From CAAGNP01 sp045595965 (GTDB lineage: Bacteria > Bacteroidota > Bacteroidia > Bacteroidales > UBA932): 64,000 nucleotides of DNA. Below the pieces are notes generated by a model. It worked only from the letters and a program-made list of their open reading frames with translations, did no database searches and had not been told where the DNA came from. Location: NCBI GenBank assembly GCA_045595965.1, contig JAZOBN010000034.1:1-64000 (forward strand), given 5' to 3'. Below, one piece after another: positions 16,428 through 26,011 of the stretch (its first letter is position 1; each line of letters begins with the position of its first letter). Position numbers and translations under genes: made by a program.

Positions 16428-18005
16428 CTATTCTTCAACTGATGGGGTTAGAGCTGGATCATCACCATATACGCCCTCAGCATAGCTGTCGATAGGGTTT
16501 TGAACCATATAAGGGTTTGCGTCGATCTCTGTTTGAGGAATAGTAAGTACGAAGTCAAATGTTTCAGGATCGTTAAGGTGTTTGTTGTTCAAAAGACCTG
16601 CTACAGGGTGACCCATTTCTACTGTTCTTTGGAAACCTTGACGAAGACGTTTAACATCATATACACGACCATACTCACCCCAAAGTTCGATACGACGTTG
16701 GATAAGGATCTCTTCAAGAAGTGAACCTGTCTCATCAGTTGTCATTGCACCAAGAGACTTACCGGTCTTAGTACAGTTGTAACCTTCCTGACGATATGAC
16801 ATGAAATCATTCAAGTGACCTTGTGCAATGGCATCCTGACCGTTTCTACAAGCAGCCTCAGCAGCGATAAGATACATCTCAGGAACTCTCATAAAGATAT
16901 GGTCAGCACCTACATAAGGGTCAGCTGCATTTGCAAATCTGAACTTGTATTGCTGGTAACCCAAGGTCTTACCATTTGCAAGGGTCTCATAGTTCCACCA
17001 CTCTTTACGGATATCTTTGCTGTCCATCTTAGCATATAGCCATGCGCTGCAAGCTTTTCTTGCATCACGACCATAACCGTCGAAAGCGATATCCATATGT
17101 GCAAGGAACTGAGGGTTTGTTGTACCTTGGTCGCGGATAACCTCAGCACCCCAAAGAACATCGTCAGCAGTAGCATCGTTGAAACCATCAAGAACTTCAT
17201 CAGTCAATTCAGCACCACCCATAGCAGCAACTGCAGCATCATAAGCAGTAGTGTAGTCACCCATATTGAGGGCGATACGAGCTTTGATACCCTGAGCTAC
17301 ATAGATGTCAATATGTGAGCAGTGAGCTTGTGCCTGACCTGAGCCAAGAAGGGTGATAGCAGCGTTGATATCATTCATAGCCTGAGCATAAACCTCACGG
17401 TTGGTAGCACGTGGTTTCCCTTTAGTACCTGCAGAGGTTGGTTCAGTGTAGATAGGAACACAAAGTCTGTCTTCGTGACCTTCGTAGCTACGAGCAAAAG
17501 TCATAGCAAGATATAGGTATGAATAAGCACGAAGTGCATAAGCATTACCCATGATGTAATCGATATCTGCCTGAGCACCAGTCATAGTCTCTTGTGCTGC
17601 AAGGATATAGTTTACTTGAGAGATAATAGTGTAATAGTAGTTCCAGCAGTCATATGAACGCCATGCACCTGAGGTGTAAGCATCTTTGACATCATATAGA
17701 TAGTCAAACCAGAACCAACCGTTACCTTGTTGATCCATAACCATGTCTTCACCCATAAGGTCACCCATAAGGGCGTAAGACTGGATACCGAAACATTGGT
17801 GGTAGTTACCTGTAGTGGTAACACCCCATTGCCATAGATATCTGATAGTACCATTCAATGCCATGAAACCACCATTGGTATTTTCAAGCATGAACTCACC
17901 TGATACAGCATCGGTAGGATTGGTATTTAGCGCATCTTTGTTACAAGATGTTGCTAGAGCCATAACGGCTACTGTTGCCAATATAAGTAATTTTTTCATA
18001 ATCAT
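16428..18005 (-). CDS. SusD/RagB-family substrate-binding lipoprotein
   Basis: 525 residues with lipobox ALATSC. The N-terminal motif NTNPTDAVS, the helical repeats with AYALRAYSYLYLAMTFARSY, and the C-terminal RRIELWGEYGRVYDVKRLRQG segment are all typical of the SusD/RagB fold. It forms the lid of a SusC channel and binds nutrient at the outer surface. Two starts are possible (18005, or 17999 giving MKKLL). It follows susC by 8 bases. Codon choice favours GGT, GCT and AAG-type codons of highly expressed genes, unlike the neighbours on either side. Confidence 0.95.
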   Translation of the reverse strand: MIMKKLLILATVAVMALATSCNKDALNTNPTDAVSGEFMLENTNGGFMALNGTIRYLWQWGVTTTGNYHQCFGIQSYALMGDLMGEDMVMDQQGNGWFWFDYLYDVKDAYTSGAWRSYDCWNYYYTIISQVNYILAAQETMTGAQADIDYIMGNAYALRAYSYLYLAMTFARSYEGHEDRLCVPIYTEPTSAGTKGKPRATNREVYAQAMNDINAAITLLGSGQAQAHCSHIDIYVAQGIKARIALNMGDYTTAYDAAVAAMGGAELTDEVLDGFNDATADDVLWGAEVIRDQGTTNPQFLAHMDIAFDGYGRDARKACSAWLYAKMDSKDIRKEWWNYETLANGKTLGYQQYKFRFANAADPYVGADHIFMRVPEMYLIAAEAACRNGQDAIAQGHLNDFMSYRQEGYNCTKTGKSLGAMTTDETGSLLEEILIQRRIELWGEYGRVYDVKRLRQGFQRTVEMGHPVAGLLNNKHLNDPETFDFVLTIPQTEIDANPYMVQNPIDSYAEGVYGDDPALTPSVEE

Positions 18006-18013
18006 TTCCTCAA

Positions 18014-21000
18014 TTAGAAGTTAATATCAATACCACATGAGAATGTTCTTGTAGGAGCGTAGCTATATGCAGTACCACCTGACAAGCTGTATTGAGGGTC
18101 CATACCATTCAAATAATTGAACATAGCGATATTGTCACCTACTAAGAAGATACGTAGGCCTTTGATACCAGCTTTAGCGGTCCATTTTTGAGGTAGAGTG
18201 TAGCCAAGTTGGATAGATTTGATTGAGAAGTAAGAAGCGTCAATCAAATTCTTATCAGTAGTCAGACGACCTGAGTTAACCATAACTGCAGGAACATCGG
18301 TAACATCACCAGGTTTTTGCCAACGGCGAAGAAGGTTTTTGCTGAATACATCACCATAGTATAGAGGTTCCATCAAACCAGAGTAAACTGATTCAAGAAC
18401 GTGACCACCTACAGAGAATGTAGTCAAGAATGAGAAGTCAACTGGTCCAAGTTGGAAATCTGAACCGAATGATCCCTGGAATTTAGGAGCACGGCTGTCA
18501 AGATAGTACTTAGAGTTAGTTGCAAGAGATTTGTTTGAAGTGATATAATCTGAACCTTCAACTTTATTACCTTCATCATCTTTTTCGTATGCCCAGTAAA
18601 GCTGTGCACCAGTTGCAGGATCAACACCAGCTGATTTAGCCAAATAGTAAGTGTAGATAGGTAGACCCACTTTGATAGTATAGGTACCTGTAATTTCGTC
18701 CTGATCACCTGTAAGAGCTGTTACAGTATTCTTATTGGTGTAGAACATAACTGTAGAGCTAGCACGGAAGTTTTGTTTCTGTAGCCAGTTTAGACGTACA
18801 GTTGCTTCAACACCGGTATTCTTCATAGAACCTACGTTAGCATCATATCCGGTAAAACCGGTTGACATTGGCATAGGGAATGAAAGAAGCATATCTGTAG
18901 TGTTGCTGATATAGTACTCAACATTCAAGTTCAAAAGTTTCTTGAACAAAGTAGCTTCGACACCAAAGTTCCAAGTACCTTTCTTTTCCCAGGTAACATC
19001 TTTATTTTCAAGAGAACCTACAAGTGCACCAGGGTTACCTGCGTTAGGCCATGTCAAATCATAGAAAGACTGCCATGCATAGTAAGTACCAAGGTCATCA
19101 TTACCAAGCTGTCCATAAGATGCTCTTACTGTCATGTTATCCATCCAGTTAGCATTCTTCATCCAGCTCTCTTCAGAAAGTCTCCATGATGCACCTACTG
19201 ACCAGAATTGACCCCAACGGTTGTCTTTGTAGAAACGTGAAGAACCGTCAGTACGCCAAGTTGCTTCCAAATAATATCTGTCAGCGTAGTCATAAGACAA
19301 ACGGCCAAGATATGATTCGATGTTGTAATCCTGTGAGTATGAGTTTGCGCCAGAGATTGTTACAGCAGGAGCAAGTTCTGCGATACCAGGATAAACTTGG
19401 TTACGTGAAGCATACAAGTATTTGTAGTTGTATGCATAGTACTCGTGACCTGCCTGAGCCAAGATATGATGGTCACCGAAAGTACGGTCATATTTCAACA
19501 ACTGGTTGAAAGTGTAAGAGAATGTACGGGTATTGTATTTGTCAACAGAACCTTGAGTTTGTTTACCATCACCGTGGAATGGGTTGTAGTAAGAGGTAAT
19601 GTTTCTGTTCACGATATCAGTACCGAAGTTAACGGTAAGGGTAAGACCTTTCAATGCGCCAAGGCTGTCATCGTTACCACCCAACATCATGTAAGTACGT
19701 ACACCTACGTTGTCACGAAGAGTTTCGTATTTGTTGTCATACAAGTCACCGACTACGTTGAAACCACCAGCTTTTGGACGGCCATCCTCACCATAGTCAT
19801 ATAGTCTTTCACCATTTTCATCAAGAAGATCATTACCAGAAGCATCTTTTCTGAAAACAGGATAGATAGGAGCCATGAACTGAGCTGAATACCAAGCATT
19901 ACCAGTCTGTGAAGATGAATATTGTGACTGGTTAGAGTTAGTGTATGAGTAGTTTGCATTCACACCCATTGACAACCATTTGTTAACACTGTGGTCAACA
20001 TTTGCACGTGCTGAGTAACGTTGGAACTGAGTAGTGATCAAAACACCCTGATCTTTCAAATAACCAACTGAAAGAGCATATTTTGTCTTCTCGTTACCAC
20101 CGTTTGCACTAACTTGATACTCTTGACGAAGAGCCTGGGTATTTGTCAATTCATCCATCCAGTCCTCTTGCCATGCAGATACTGCATCAGCGCGAACTTT
20201 ACCGGTAGCTGGATCAATTACATTTTCCCAAGTGTAGTTTTTGAAAGGGTTGTAGATTTCACCACCCAATGTTGGACCAAGGTCAGCCATTGCATATTGC
20301 ATAGCCAAATCCTCAGGATAACCACCATTGAAATAGTAGCTGTTCTTCATTGCTTCATAGGTCAACTCTACAAATTCTCTTTGGTCAACTACATCGTATC
20401 TCTTAAGAGAACGTTGCTGGAAACCTACCTGAGCTTTGAAGTTAACGTTTGAAACACCGTCAGAACCTTTCTTGGTAGTGATCATAACAACACCATTAGC
20501 ACCACGAGCACCATAAAGAGCAGCAGCTGCAGCATCTTTAAGGATGGTCATAGACTCAATGTCATTAGGGTTGATTGATGCAAGGTTACCGTCGAATGCG
20601 ATACCATCCACTACGTAAAGAGGAGAAGATGAAGCATTGATAGAACCGTTACCACGAATCTGGATAGTAGCTGATTCACCAGGCTGTCCACCACCTGAGG
20701 TAGTAGTTACACCGGCAACCAAACCTTCGATAGCTTTAGAAACGTTTGATACGGAACGTTTGGTAATGCTTTCAGTTTTAACTGTTGAAGCAGAACCGGT
20801 AAACGAAGATTTCTTCGCTGTACCATAAGCTACCATCACTACTTCTTCCAAAGACTCTGCGTCAGGATTAAGAGCCATGTCAATAGTAGTTTTACCATTA
20901 ACTGCAACAGTCGCAGTGGTATAACCTACATAGACAAACTCCAATGTAGCATCTGCTGGAGCGCTGATGGTATATTTACCATCCATATCAGTAGATGTTC

Positions 21001-21154
21001 CTACAAGAGTCCCTTTGACTACTACTGAAGCACCCACAAGTGCTGAACCATCAGTAGCATCAGTAACAACACCTGATACCTGGATATTCTGCGCAAATAC
21101 ATTCGCAGTCATCGCAAGTAGCAGACATGTTAAAACTAGTCTGATCTTTTTCAT
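18014..21154 (-). CDS. SusC/RagA-family TonB-linked outer membrane transporter
   Basis: 1046 residues. Signal peptide ends near VFA-Q (residue 21). A carboxypeptidase-regulatory-like domain (about 25-105: VSGVVTDATDGSALVGASV) precedes the TonB box region EEVVMVAYG, the plug (about 120-230, with SPLYVVDGIAFDG and LKDAAAAALYGARGANGVVMITTKK) and a large barrel ending in a terminal Phe (GIDINF). It imports oligosaccharides or peptides with its SusD partner. No sigma/anti-sigma pair, hybrid two-component system or glycoside hydrolase is next to it, so the substrate is open. Confidence 0.96.
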   Translation of the reverse strand: MKKIRLVLTCLLLAMTANVFAQNIQVSGVVTDATDGSALVGASVVVKGTLVGTSTDMDGKYTISAPADATLEFVYVGYTTATVAVNGKTTIDMALNPDAESLEEVVMVAYGTAKKSSFTGSASTVKTESITKRSVSNVSKAIEGLVAGVTTTSGGGQPGESATIQIRGNGSINASSSPLYVVDGIAFDGNLASINPNDIESMTILKDAAAAALYGARGANGVVMITTKKGSDGVSNVNFKAQVGFQQRSLKRYDVVDQREFVELTYEAMKNSYYFNGGYPEDLAMQYAMADLGPTLGGEIYNPFKNYTWENVIDPATGKVRADAVSAWQEDWMDELTNTQALRQEYQVSANGGNEKTKYALSVGYLKDQGVLITTQFQRYSARANVDHSVNKWLSMGVNANYSYTNSNQSQYSSSQTGNAWYSAQFMAPIYPVFRKDASGNDLLDENGERLYDYGEDGRPKAGGFNVVGDLYDNKYETLRDNVGVRTYMMLGGNDDSLGALKGLTLTVNFGTDIVNRNITSYYNPFHGDGKQTQGSVDKYNTRTFSYTFNQLLKYDRTFGDHHILAQAGHEYYAYNYKYLYASRNQVYPGIAELAPAVTISGANSYSQDYNIESYLGRLSYDYADRYYLEATWRTDGSSRFYKDNRWGQFWSVGASWRLSEESWMKNANWMDNMTVRASYGQLGNDDLGTYYAWQSFYDLTWPNAGNPGALVGSLENKDVTWEKKGTWNFGVEATLFKKLLNLNVEYYISNTTDMLLSFPMPMSTGFTGYDANVGSMKNTGVEATVRLNWLQKQNFRASSTVMFYTNKNTVTALTGDQDEITGTYTIKVGLPIYTYYLAKSAGVDPATGAQLYWAYEKDDEGNKVEGSDYITSNKSLATNSKYYLDSRAPKFQGSFGSDFQLGPVDFSFLTTFSVGGHVLESVYSGLMEPLYYGDVFSKNLLRRWQKPGDVTDVPAVMVNSGRLTTDKNLIDASYFSIKSIQLGYTLPQKWTAKAGIKGLRIFLVGDNIAMFNYLNGMDPQYSLSGGTAYSYAPTRTFSCGIDINF

Positions 21155-21312
21155 GTAGATAATTTTTAAAGGTTAATAAATAATAATTTTGGTAATAATT
21201 CTCATTACAATATTTTCAAATCGTCAGATTTTACTTCATAAAAGTTACAATTTTTCGTATCAGCATTTGAAATTATAACTTGTAACTGATTCAAAATCCA
21301 ACATTGAAAGAG

Positions 21313-21343
21313 CAAAAATAGAAAAAATAATAATATCACCAAA
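21313..21343 (-). promoter_or_regulatory. Promoter of the SusC-SusD operon
   Basis: On the minus strand TATTTTTG (21320-21313) matches the -7 consensus TAnnTTTG and TTTG (21343-21340) the -33 box, with a 19-base spacer. Transcription would begin near 21306, giving a 5' untranslated leader of about 150 bases. Confidence 0.7.
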
Positions 21344-21603
21344 ATATGAAACAAGATTTTAGCACCTTATTGTCTTAAAAAATACCACTTTAAGAAAATA
21401 TCAGACAAAAAAATAATTAAAAAAAATAAGTATTAGATTTTAATCGCTTACAATTTCAAACAAACCTCTACACTCTAATGAAAAAAAATTATTTACCGGC
21501 CAGGACCTGAATTATGACGGCACTTAGCAAATAAACACGTTCTACAACATTTTGATGGAGATTAACGGCTGCTCACACCCCCAAAAAGAGCTACCTGCAC
21601 ACC
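21344..21603. other. AT-rich intergenic spacer, no gene seen
   Basis: This part of the divergent spacer between the SusC operon and the subtilase gene is AT-rich with poly-A and poly-T runs (21361-21490). I see no open reading frame with coding character, no tRNA and no strong hairpin. A short GC-richer patch (21495-21600) has no recognisable motif. Confidence 0.6.
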
Positions 21604-21611
21604 TATTTTTG
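21604..21611 (+). promoter_or_regulatory. Possible -7 box for the subtilase gene
   Basis: TATTTTTG fits TAnnTTTG and lies 54 bases before the start codon. No TTTG-like -33 box is found at the usual spacing, so the call is weak; an alternative near AATATTTG at 21631-21638 is also imperfect. Confidence 0.35.
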
Positions 21612-21665
21612 TTATATTAATTATTTTTATAATATTTGTAATCGTTATACCTAATTAAATAATTT

Positions 21666-24293
21666 ATGTACCGTAAAATCTTGATTCCAATTTTCGTTAT
21701 GGCCCTCACATTGGCAGGCTGTAACAAAAACGAATTTATCAACAAACCACAAGCGCCATGTGATGTGCAAATTATGGGGGTCGGCAATGTCCACACCGGG
21801 ACAGTTGTGGTAAAATTCAAAGAAGAACCGTCAGAAACTAAATCGATATCTAATAATCTATCAGATCTCGGCATTTCAAGTTTCAGAAGACTCTTCACAG
21901 AAGATCCTCGCTTCAGCAAAAGATATTACAGCAACGGACTTAATCTCTGGTATGTTGTCTCATTTGACAGGGAAATCGCTGTAACCAAAGCACAATCAGA
22001 TCTTTCCAAACTGGAAAATGTGGAATTGGTAGAATATATGCATACTATTGTGGAAGCTGCAGATTCCCCTTTCAACGATCCGTTCTTCTCAAAACAATGG
22101 CACTACCACAACACAGCACCATCGGACGGTTATTTAGCGGGGGCAGATATAAATCTCGTGAAAGCATGGGGGTTGGAAACAGGTGACGAATCTGTCATTG
22201 TTGCCATTTTGGATAGTGGTGTCGAATACTCACATGAAGATCTTGCAGATGCAATGTGGGTAAATGAAGCTGAGAAAAATGGGACAATGGGAGAAGATGA
22301 TGACAACAATGGATTCCAGGATGATATACACGGATTCAATTTTGCTGTAGGGGCAGACAACTCTACACCTAAAGGGATTATCAAACCATACGACCATGGA
22401 ACACACGTTGCCGGAGTTGTCGGAGCCGTAAACAACAACGGCAAGTTCGGTTCAGGTGTAGCCGGTGGCAACGGAACAAAGAGAGGTGTCCGTCTTATGA
22501 CATGTCAGACCATAGATGGAGAATCTGGTGCATATATAGCCGACGCATTCCACTATGCTGCCAACAACGGGGCAGTTATCAGCCAGAACAGCTGGTCTTT
22601 GAGAAATGCCTCATCTACCCCTGAATATATGATTAAAGCTATCGATTACTTCAATACATACGCGGGGTTGAATGCAGACAGTGTCCAGGTGGGGCCTATG
22701 CATGGGGGAGTCACAATCTTTGCAGCCGGAAACGATAATTTATCATACGGATATCCTTCTATGTATGAAGGAAACATATCCGTTTCTGCAACCGGACCTT
22801 CCGGAATGAAAGCAAGTTATTCAAGCTTTGGTTCATGGGTTGACATCTCTGCTCCGGGTGGAGAGAACGGCACAGGAGAAGAGGCTCGAGGTAACGTAAT
22901 GAGCACCATCACAGGGAACAATTTTGGGGCAATGAGCGGAACATCTATGGCTTGTCCGCACGTCTCAGGTGTTGCTGCTCTTATTGTATCAAAATATGGC
23001 GGCCACGGCTTTACAAACCAGATGCTTAGAGACAGACTTCTATCAAGCGCCGATTCTGTTAAGCTATATAGTGTAAACCCCTCCCGAAAAGGTTTGATGG
23101 GGAAAGGTATGGTAGATGCTTACGCTGCTCTTTATGAAGACGATGCCACTATTCCGACTGCAGTCGGCACTCTCGATGCAGAAGTTTTGGGAACTGCAAT
23201 AACCATCAAATGGAAAGCAACACAAACCAATGGCAAATCGACATTCGGTTACTATTTATATTATAGCGAAGAGAGTCTTGCAGAATTCAACAGCAGCAAG
23301 CCAAGCGATGGAGTCATATCGACACTGATCCTCGGCGGAGCATACTCCGAAGGGGCTACCATCTCCCACACAATCAAGGGCCTTAAAGTAAATACAAAAT
23401 ATCACTTCAGGGTGGAGGCTGTAAATGCATTCAATATAAGAGCAGCCCTCTCTCCGGAACTGGAAGTGATGACTGAGGGGAATGCAGCACCTGTCATCTC
23501 TCCATCGGAAGAGATAAATGTAACATTGAGATCGTTTGAAACTGCGAAATATCAAATTACAATCTCTGATCCGAACGAGGATCCTATAACATATTCACTA
23601 ACTGGAGAGACAAAAGGTCTCTCAATAAAAGAGGCCTCTCCCGGGGTTGTCGAGATAGTCATTAACGCAACAAAAGCTGATCCAGGACAATATAGTGCAT
23701 CCCTTGTTGTAACTGACTCGTATCAGGCATCAACTACACTCAAAATCAATTATACCGTCCTTCCGAACAATGCACCCACAGTGGCAAAACAGATTGAAAA
23801 CACCATTATCGGCAAAGACGAAGTCAAGACCTATGACCTGAACGAGTATTTTTCAGATACAGATGGTGAGAATCTGACATACACAGTCAACACCACCACT
23901 ACAAACATCATTGTAGAGCACTCTGTTGACGGCAACATCCTCTCTGTAAAGGGGAAATGGTATGGTATGACAACATTGGTTGTAACAGCAACTGACGCCA
24001 AAGGAGAGAGTGCATCTGTTTCATTCGATATCCTGATGAGAGACAACGATATCCCATTGGATATCTACCCCAACCCTATTCAGACAACATTCCGGATCAG
24101 GACAGACAGTGATGCCACTATCGACATAAAGGTCACCTCTGTCTCCGGAGCAACAGCATTCTCTGCAACAGGTGTAGCTGTCGGACCTTTTGCACCATAT
24201 ACTATAGATGCAACAAATTGGGAACCTGGCAATTACTCAATTGAAATCAAAGAGGGGGAAGAGATTACCAGAAGAAATATCGTAAAATTGTAA
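21666..24293 (+). CDS. Subtilisin-like S8 peptidase with lipobox and T9SS type A sorting domain
   Basis: 875 residues. The start MYRKILIPIFVMALTLAGC is a lipoprotein signal with Cys19. An inhibitor-like prodomain (about 40-120, GTVVVKFKEEPSE) precedes the S8 catalytic domain with Asp183 (AILDSGVEYSHEDL), His244 (HGTHVAG) and Ser427 (GTSMACPHVSG). An Fn3-like domain (about 495-600) and two cadherin/Ig-like repeats (about 605-790) follow. The last 77 residues (DIYPNP at 799-804, VSGATAFS, ends RRNIVKL) match a T9SS type A sorting domain. A lipid anchor plus a T9SS tail is an unusual pairing. The next gene is a PorV/PorQ-like barrel, 11 bases on. Confidence 0.92.
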   Translation: MYRKILIPIFVMALTLAGCNKNEFINKPQAPCDVQIMGVGNVHTGTVVVKFKEEPSETKSISNNLSDLGISSFRRLFTEDPRFSKRYYSNGLNLWYVVSFDREIAVTKAQSDLSKLENVELVEYMHTIVEAADSPFNDPFFSKQWHYHNTAPSDGYLAGADINLVKAWGLETGDESVIVAILDSGVEYSHEDLADAMWVNEAEKNGTMGEDDDNNGFQDDIHGFNFAVGADNSTPKGIIKPYDHGTHVAGVVGAVNNNGKFGSGVAGGNGTKRGVRLMTCQTIDGESGAYIADAFHYAANNGAVISQNSWSLRNASSTPEYMIKAIDYFNTYAGLNADSVQVGPMHGGVTIFAAGNDNLSYGYPSMYEGNISVSATGPSGMKASYSSFGSWVDISAPGGENGTGEEARGNVMSTITGNNFGAMSGTSMACPHVSGVAALIVSKYGGHGFTNQMLRDRLLSSADSVKLYSVNPSRKGLMGKGMVDAYAALYEDDATIPTAVGTLDAEVLGTAITIKWKATQTNGKSTFGYYLYYSEESLAEFNSSKPSDGVISTLILGGAYSEGATISHTIKGLKVNTKYHFRVEAVNAFNIRAALSPELEVMTEGNAAPVISPSEEINVTLRSFETAKYQITISDPNEDPITYSLTGETKGLSIKEASPGVVEIVINATKADPGQYSASLVVTDSYQASTTLKINYTVLPNNAPTVAKQIENTIIGKDEVKTYDLNEYFSDTDGENLTYTVNTTTTNIIVEHSVDGNILSVKGKWYGMTTLVVTATDAKGESASVSFDILMRDNDIPLDIYPNPIQTTFRIRTDSDATIDIKVTSVSGATAFSATGVAVGPFAPYTIDATNWEPGNYSIEIKEGEEITRRNIVKL

Positions 24294-24304
24294 CCACTTG
24301 AATT

Positions 24305-25219
24305 ATGAAAAAGAGTTTACTTATATCAACAATTATACTATTCGCTACACAAATGTATGGACAGAGTGTCCCATTTGTAAATGTATCTGCAGATCCTTAC
24401 ACCTACAGTATGGGGGGCAACACCTTGAACATTGATGAAAACGGCTTTACCGTCTCCAACAATGCATCAGCAATGACATTTGCACAGGATAACATATATA
24501 TAGAAGCAGGTTACAATATGTGGCAACCACACATATTCAACAATCAGGTGATGGGTGTATCAGGATTCAGCAAAATAGGGGAAAAACTTGCTGTCGGAAT
24601 CAATGGCAAATATTATATACACACCCCCTACGATATCACCTCTGATCAGGGTTTTGCATCTGAATTATTTACCCCAAGTGAAATATCAGCTGAAGCAGCG
24701 GTAGCATACAAACTGCTCAAGAACCTCTCAATCGGTGCAAATATCAGATTCATCAACTCAACATTGGCTCCTGAAAACAGCGGATCTGCTATTGGTGCAG
24801 ACATTTCAGTCACATACCGTCTCAAGAATCTGAGAGTGGCACTTGCGGTAACCAACTTAGGATCAAAGATAGATTATGGCTACACCCCATACAATCTCCC
24901 TGCAATGGCAAAAATCGGTGTAGGATACCAGATGAAATTTGCAGAGAAACATTTTATCAATGTCACTGCACAAGGTGATTATTTATTGTACAAATCGGCA
25001 GTAATGGCTGGTGTCGGTGCAGAGTATTCTTACAACAGATTTGTGAATATAAGAGCCGGTTTCCACTATGGAAATAATCAGGCAACCCCTTCATACGCAA
25101 GTGTAGGTGCCGGTATACAGATTATTGGAATAACACTCAACGCTGCGTACATAATAGGCGTTGGAGAAAACTCTCCCCTTAACGGCACCCTATGTGCATC
25201 TGTGGGTTACAGATTTTGA
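24305..25219 (+). CDS. PorV/PorQ-like outer membrane barrel protein
   Basis: 304 residues with a signal peptide ending near MYGQ (residue 20). The mature start (YTYSMGGNTLNIDENGFTVSNNASAMTF) resembles the FadL-like PorV/PorQ proteins, which begin with a similar Gly-rich stretch followed by an Asn-x-Ala motif. About 14 amphipathic strands follow, ending in a terminal Phe (SVGYRF). PorV shuttles T9SS substrates on the outer membrane. The gene directly follows a protease with a T9SS sorting tail, which supports a link. Other possibilities are a general FadL-type porin or a PorP/SprF relative. Confidence 0.68.
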   Translation: MKKSLLISTIILFATQMYGQSVPFVNVSADPYTYSMGGNTLNIDENGFTVSNNASAMTFAQDNIYIEAGYNMWQPHIFNNQVMGVSGFSKIGEKLAVGINGKYYIHTPYDITSDQGFASELFTPSEISAEAAVAYKLLKNLSIGANIRFINSTLAPENSGSAIGADISVTYRLKNLRVALAVTNLGSKIDYGYTPYNLPAMAKIGVGYQMKFAEKHFINVTAQGDYLLYKSAVMAGVGAEYSYNRFVNIRAGFHYGNNQATPSYASVGAGIQIIGITLNAAYIIGVGENSPLNGTLCASVGYRF

Positions 25220-25226
25220 TAATGAT

Positions 25227-26006
25227 TTAGATAGAGACAGATTGAAAACTGTCGTATGATATTGTGGGGTCTATCTGAGAAACGATAGACCTCATTATTT
25301 TTGTATCTCCGGTAGAATAGAACTTACAAATACCTTTTGTATCTTTCCTACTCTGCAATGAGTCCACTATCCTCTTTGTCTGCAATGCAACAGCTGGAGC
25401 AGGGTTAATTATATCTATCGAGTCACCGGTAATTTTTCTTATGGTATCTTCAAGAAAGGGGTAGTGAGTACAACCCAGAACTATAGAATCTGCATTCTGA
25501 CTCCTCATTTCATCCACATATTTATGAAGAAGCGCCTCCACCTCCTCCCCTGATGTCGTTCCTGACTCCACAAATTCAACCAATCCTGCACCCACTTTTT
25601 CTATCACTTTAACACCACTTGCAAATTTTTCAAGGGTGTTGTTATAAAGGGAGCCCTTAAAGGTATTTGCAGTGGCCAAAACGCCAACAACTCCCGTCTT
25701 TGAATTCAACGCTGCCGGCTTAATGGCAGGTTCCATCCCTACAAAAGGGATATCATATCTGTTTCTCAAATACTCTACGGCAGCAGCAGTAGCGGTATTA
25801 CAAGCAATAACCACCACCTCTGCCCCTTCCAACAGAAAGAAGCGGGTGATGGTTTCAGCTCTATTTATAATATAATCGACAGGTTTGTTTCCATAAGGGC
25901 AATGGGCACCATCCGAAACATATATATAATCCTGTTCCGGCATCAGTCTGTGCAACTCTTTCCACACAGAAAGTCCACCAACTCCAGAATCATAAACCCC
26001 GATCAT
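25227..26006 (-). CDS. murI: Glutamate racemase
   Basis: 259 residues. The N-terminus MIGVYDSGVGGLSV, Cys69 in VVIACNTATA and Cys179 in LGCTHYPF give the two catalytic cysteines of the Asp/Glu racemase family; SDGAHCPYGNKP is also family-typical. It makes D-glutamate for peptidoglycan. It is the last gene of a minus-strand set after a TlpA-like thioredoxin (5-base gap) and a gamma-carbonic anhydrase. It converges on the porV-like gene only 7 bases away with no clear terminator. Many Bacteroidota place murI near bamA-ompH; here gdhA and kor genes separate them. Confidence 0.95.
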   Translation of the reverse strand: MIGVYDSGVGGLSVWKELHRLMPEQDYIYVSDGAHCPYGNKPVDYIINRAETITRFFLLEGAEVVVIACNTATAAAVEYLRNRYDIPFVGMEPAIKPAALNSKTGVVGVLATANTFKGSLYNNTLEKFASGVKVIEKVGAGLVEFVESGTTSGEEVEALLHKYVDEMRSQNADSIVLGCTHYPFLEDTIRKITGDSIDIINPAPAVALQTKRIVDSLQSRKDTKGICKFYSTGDTKIMRSIVSQIDPTISYDSFQSVSI

Positions 26007-26011
26007 CTCAC

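Noticed and set aside
21361..21490. AT-rich poly-A/poly-T stretch as a replication origin
   Set aside because: No DnaA-box cluster and no origin-linked genes (dnaA, parAB, gidA) are nearby; it is more simply an AT-rich promoter spacer.
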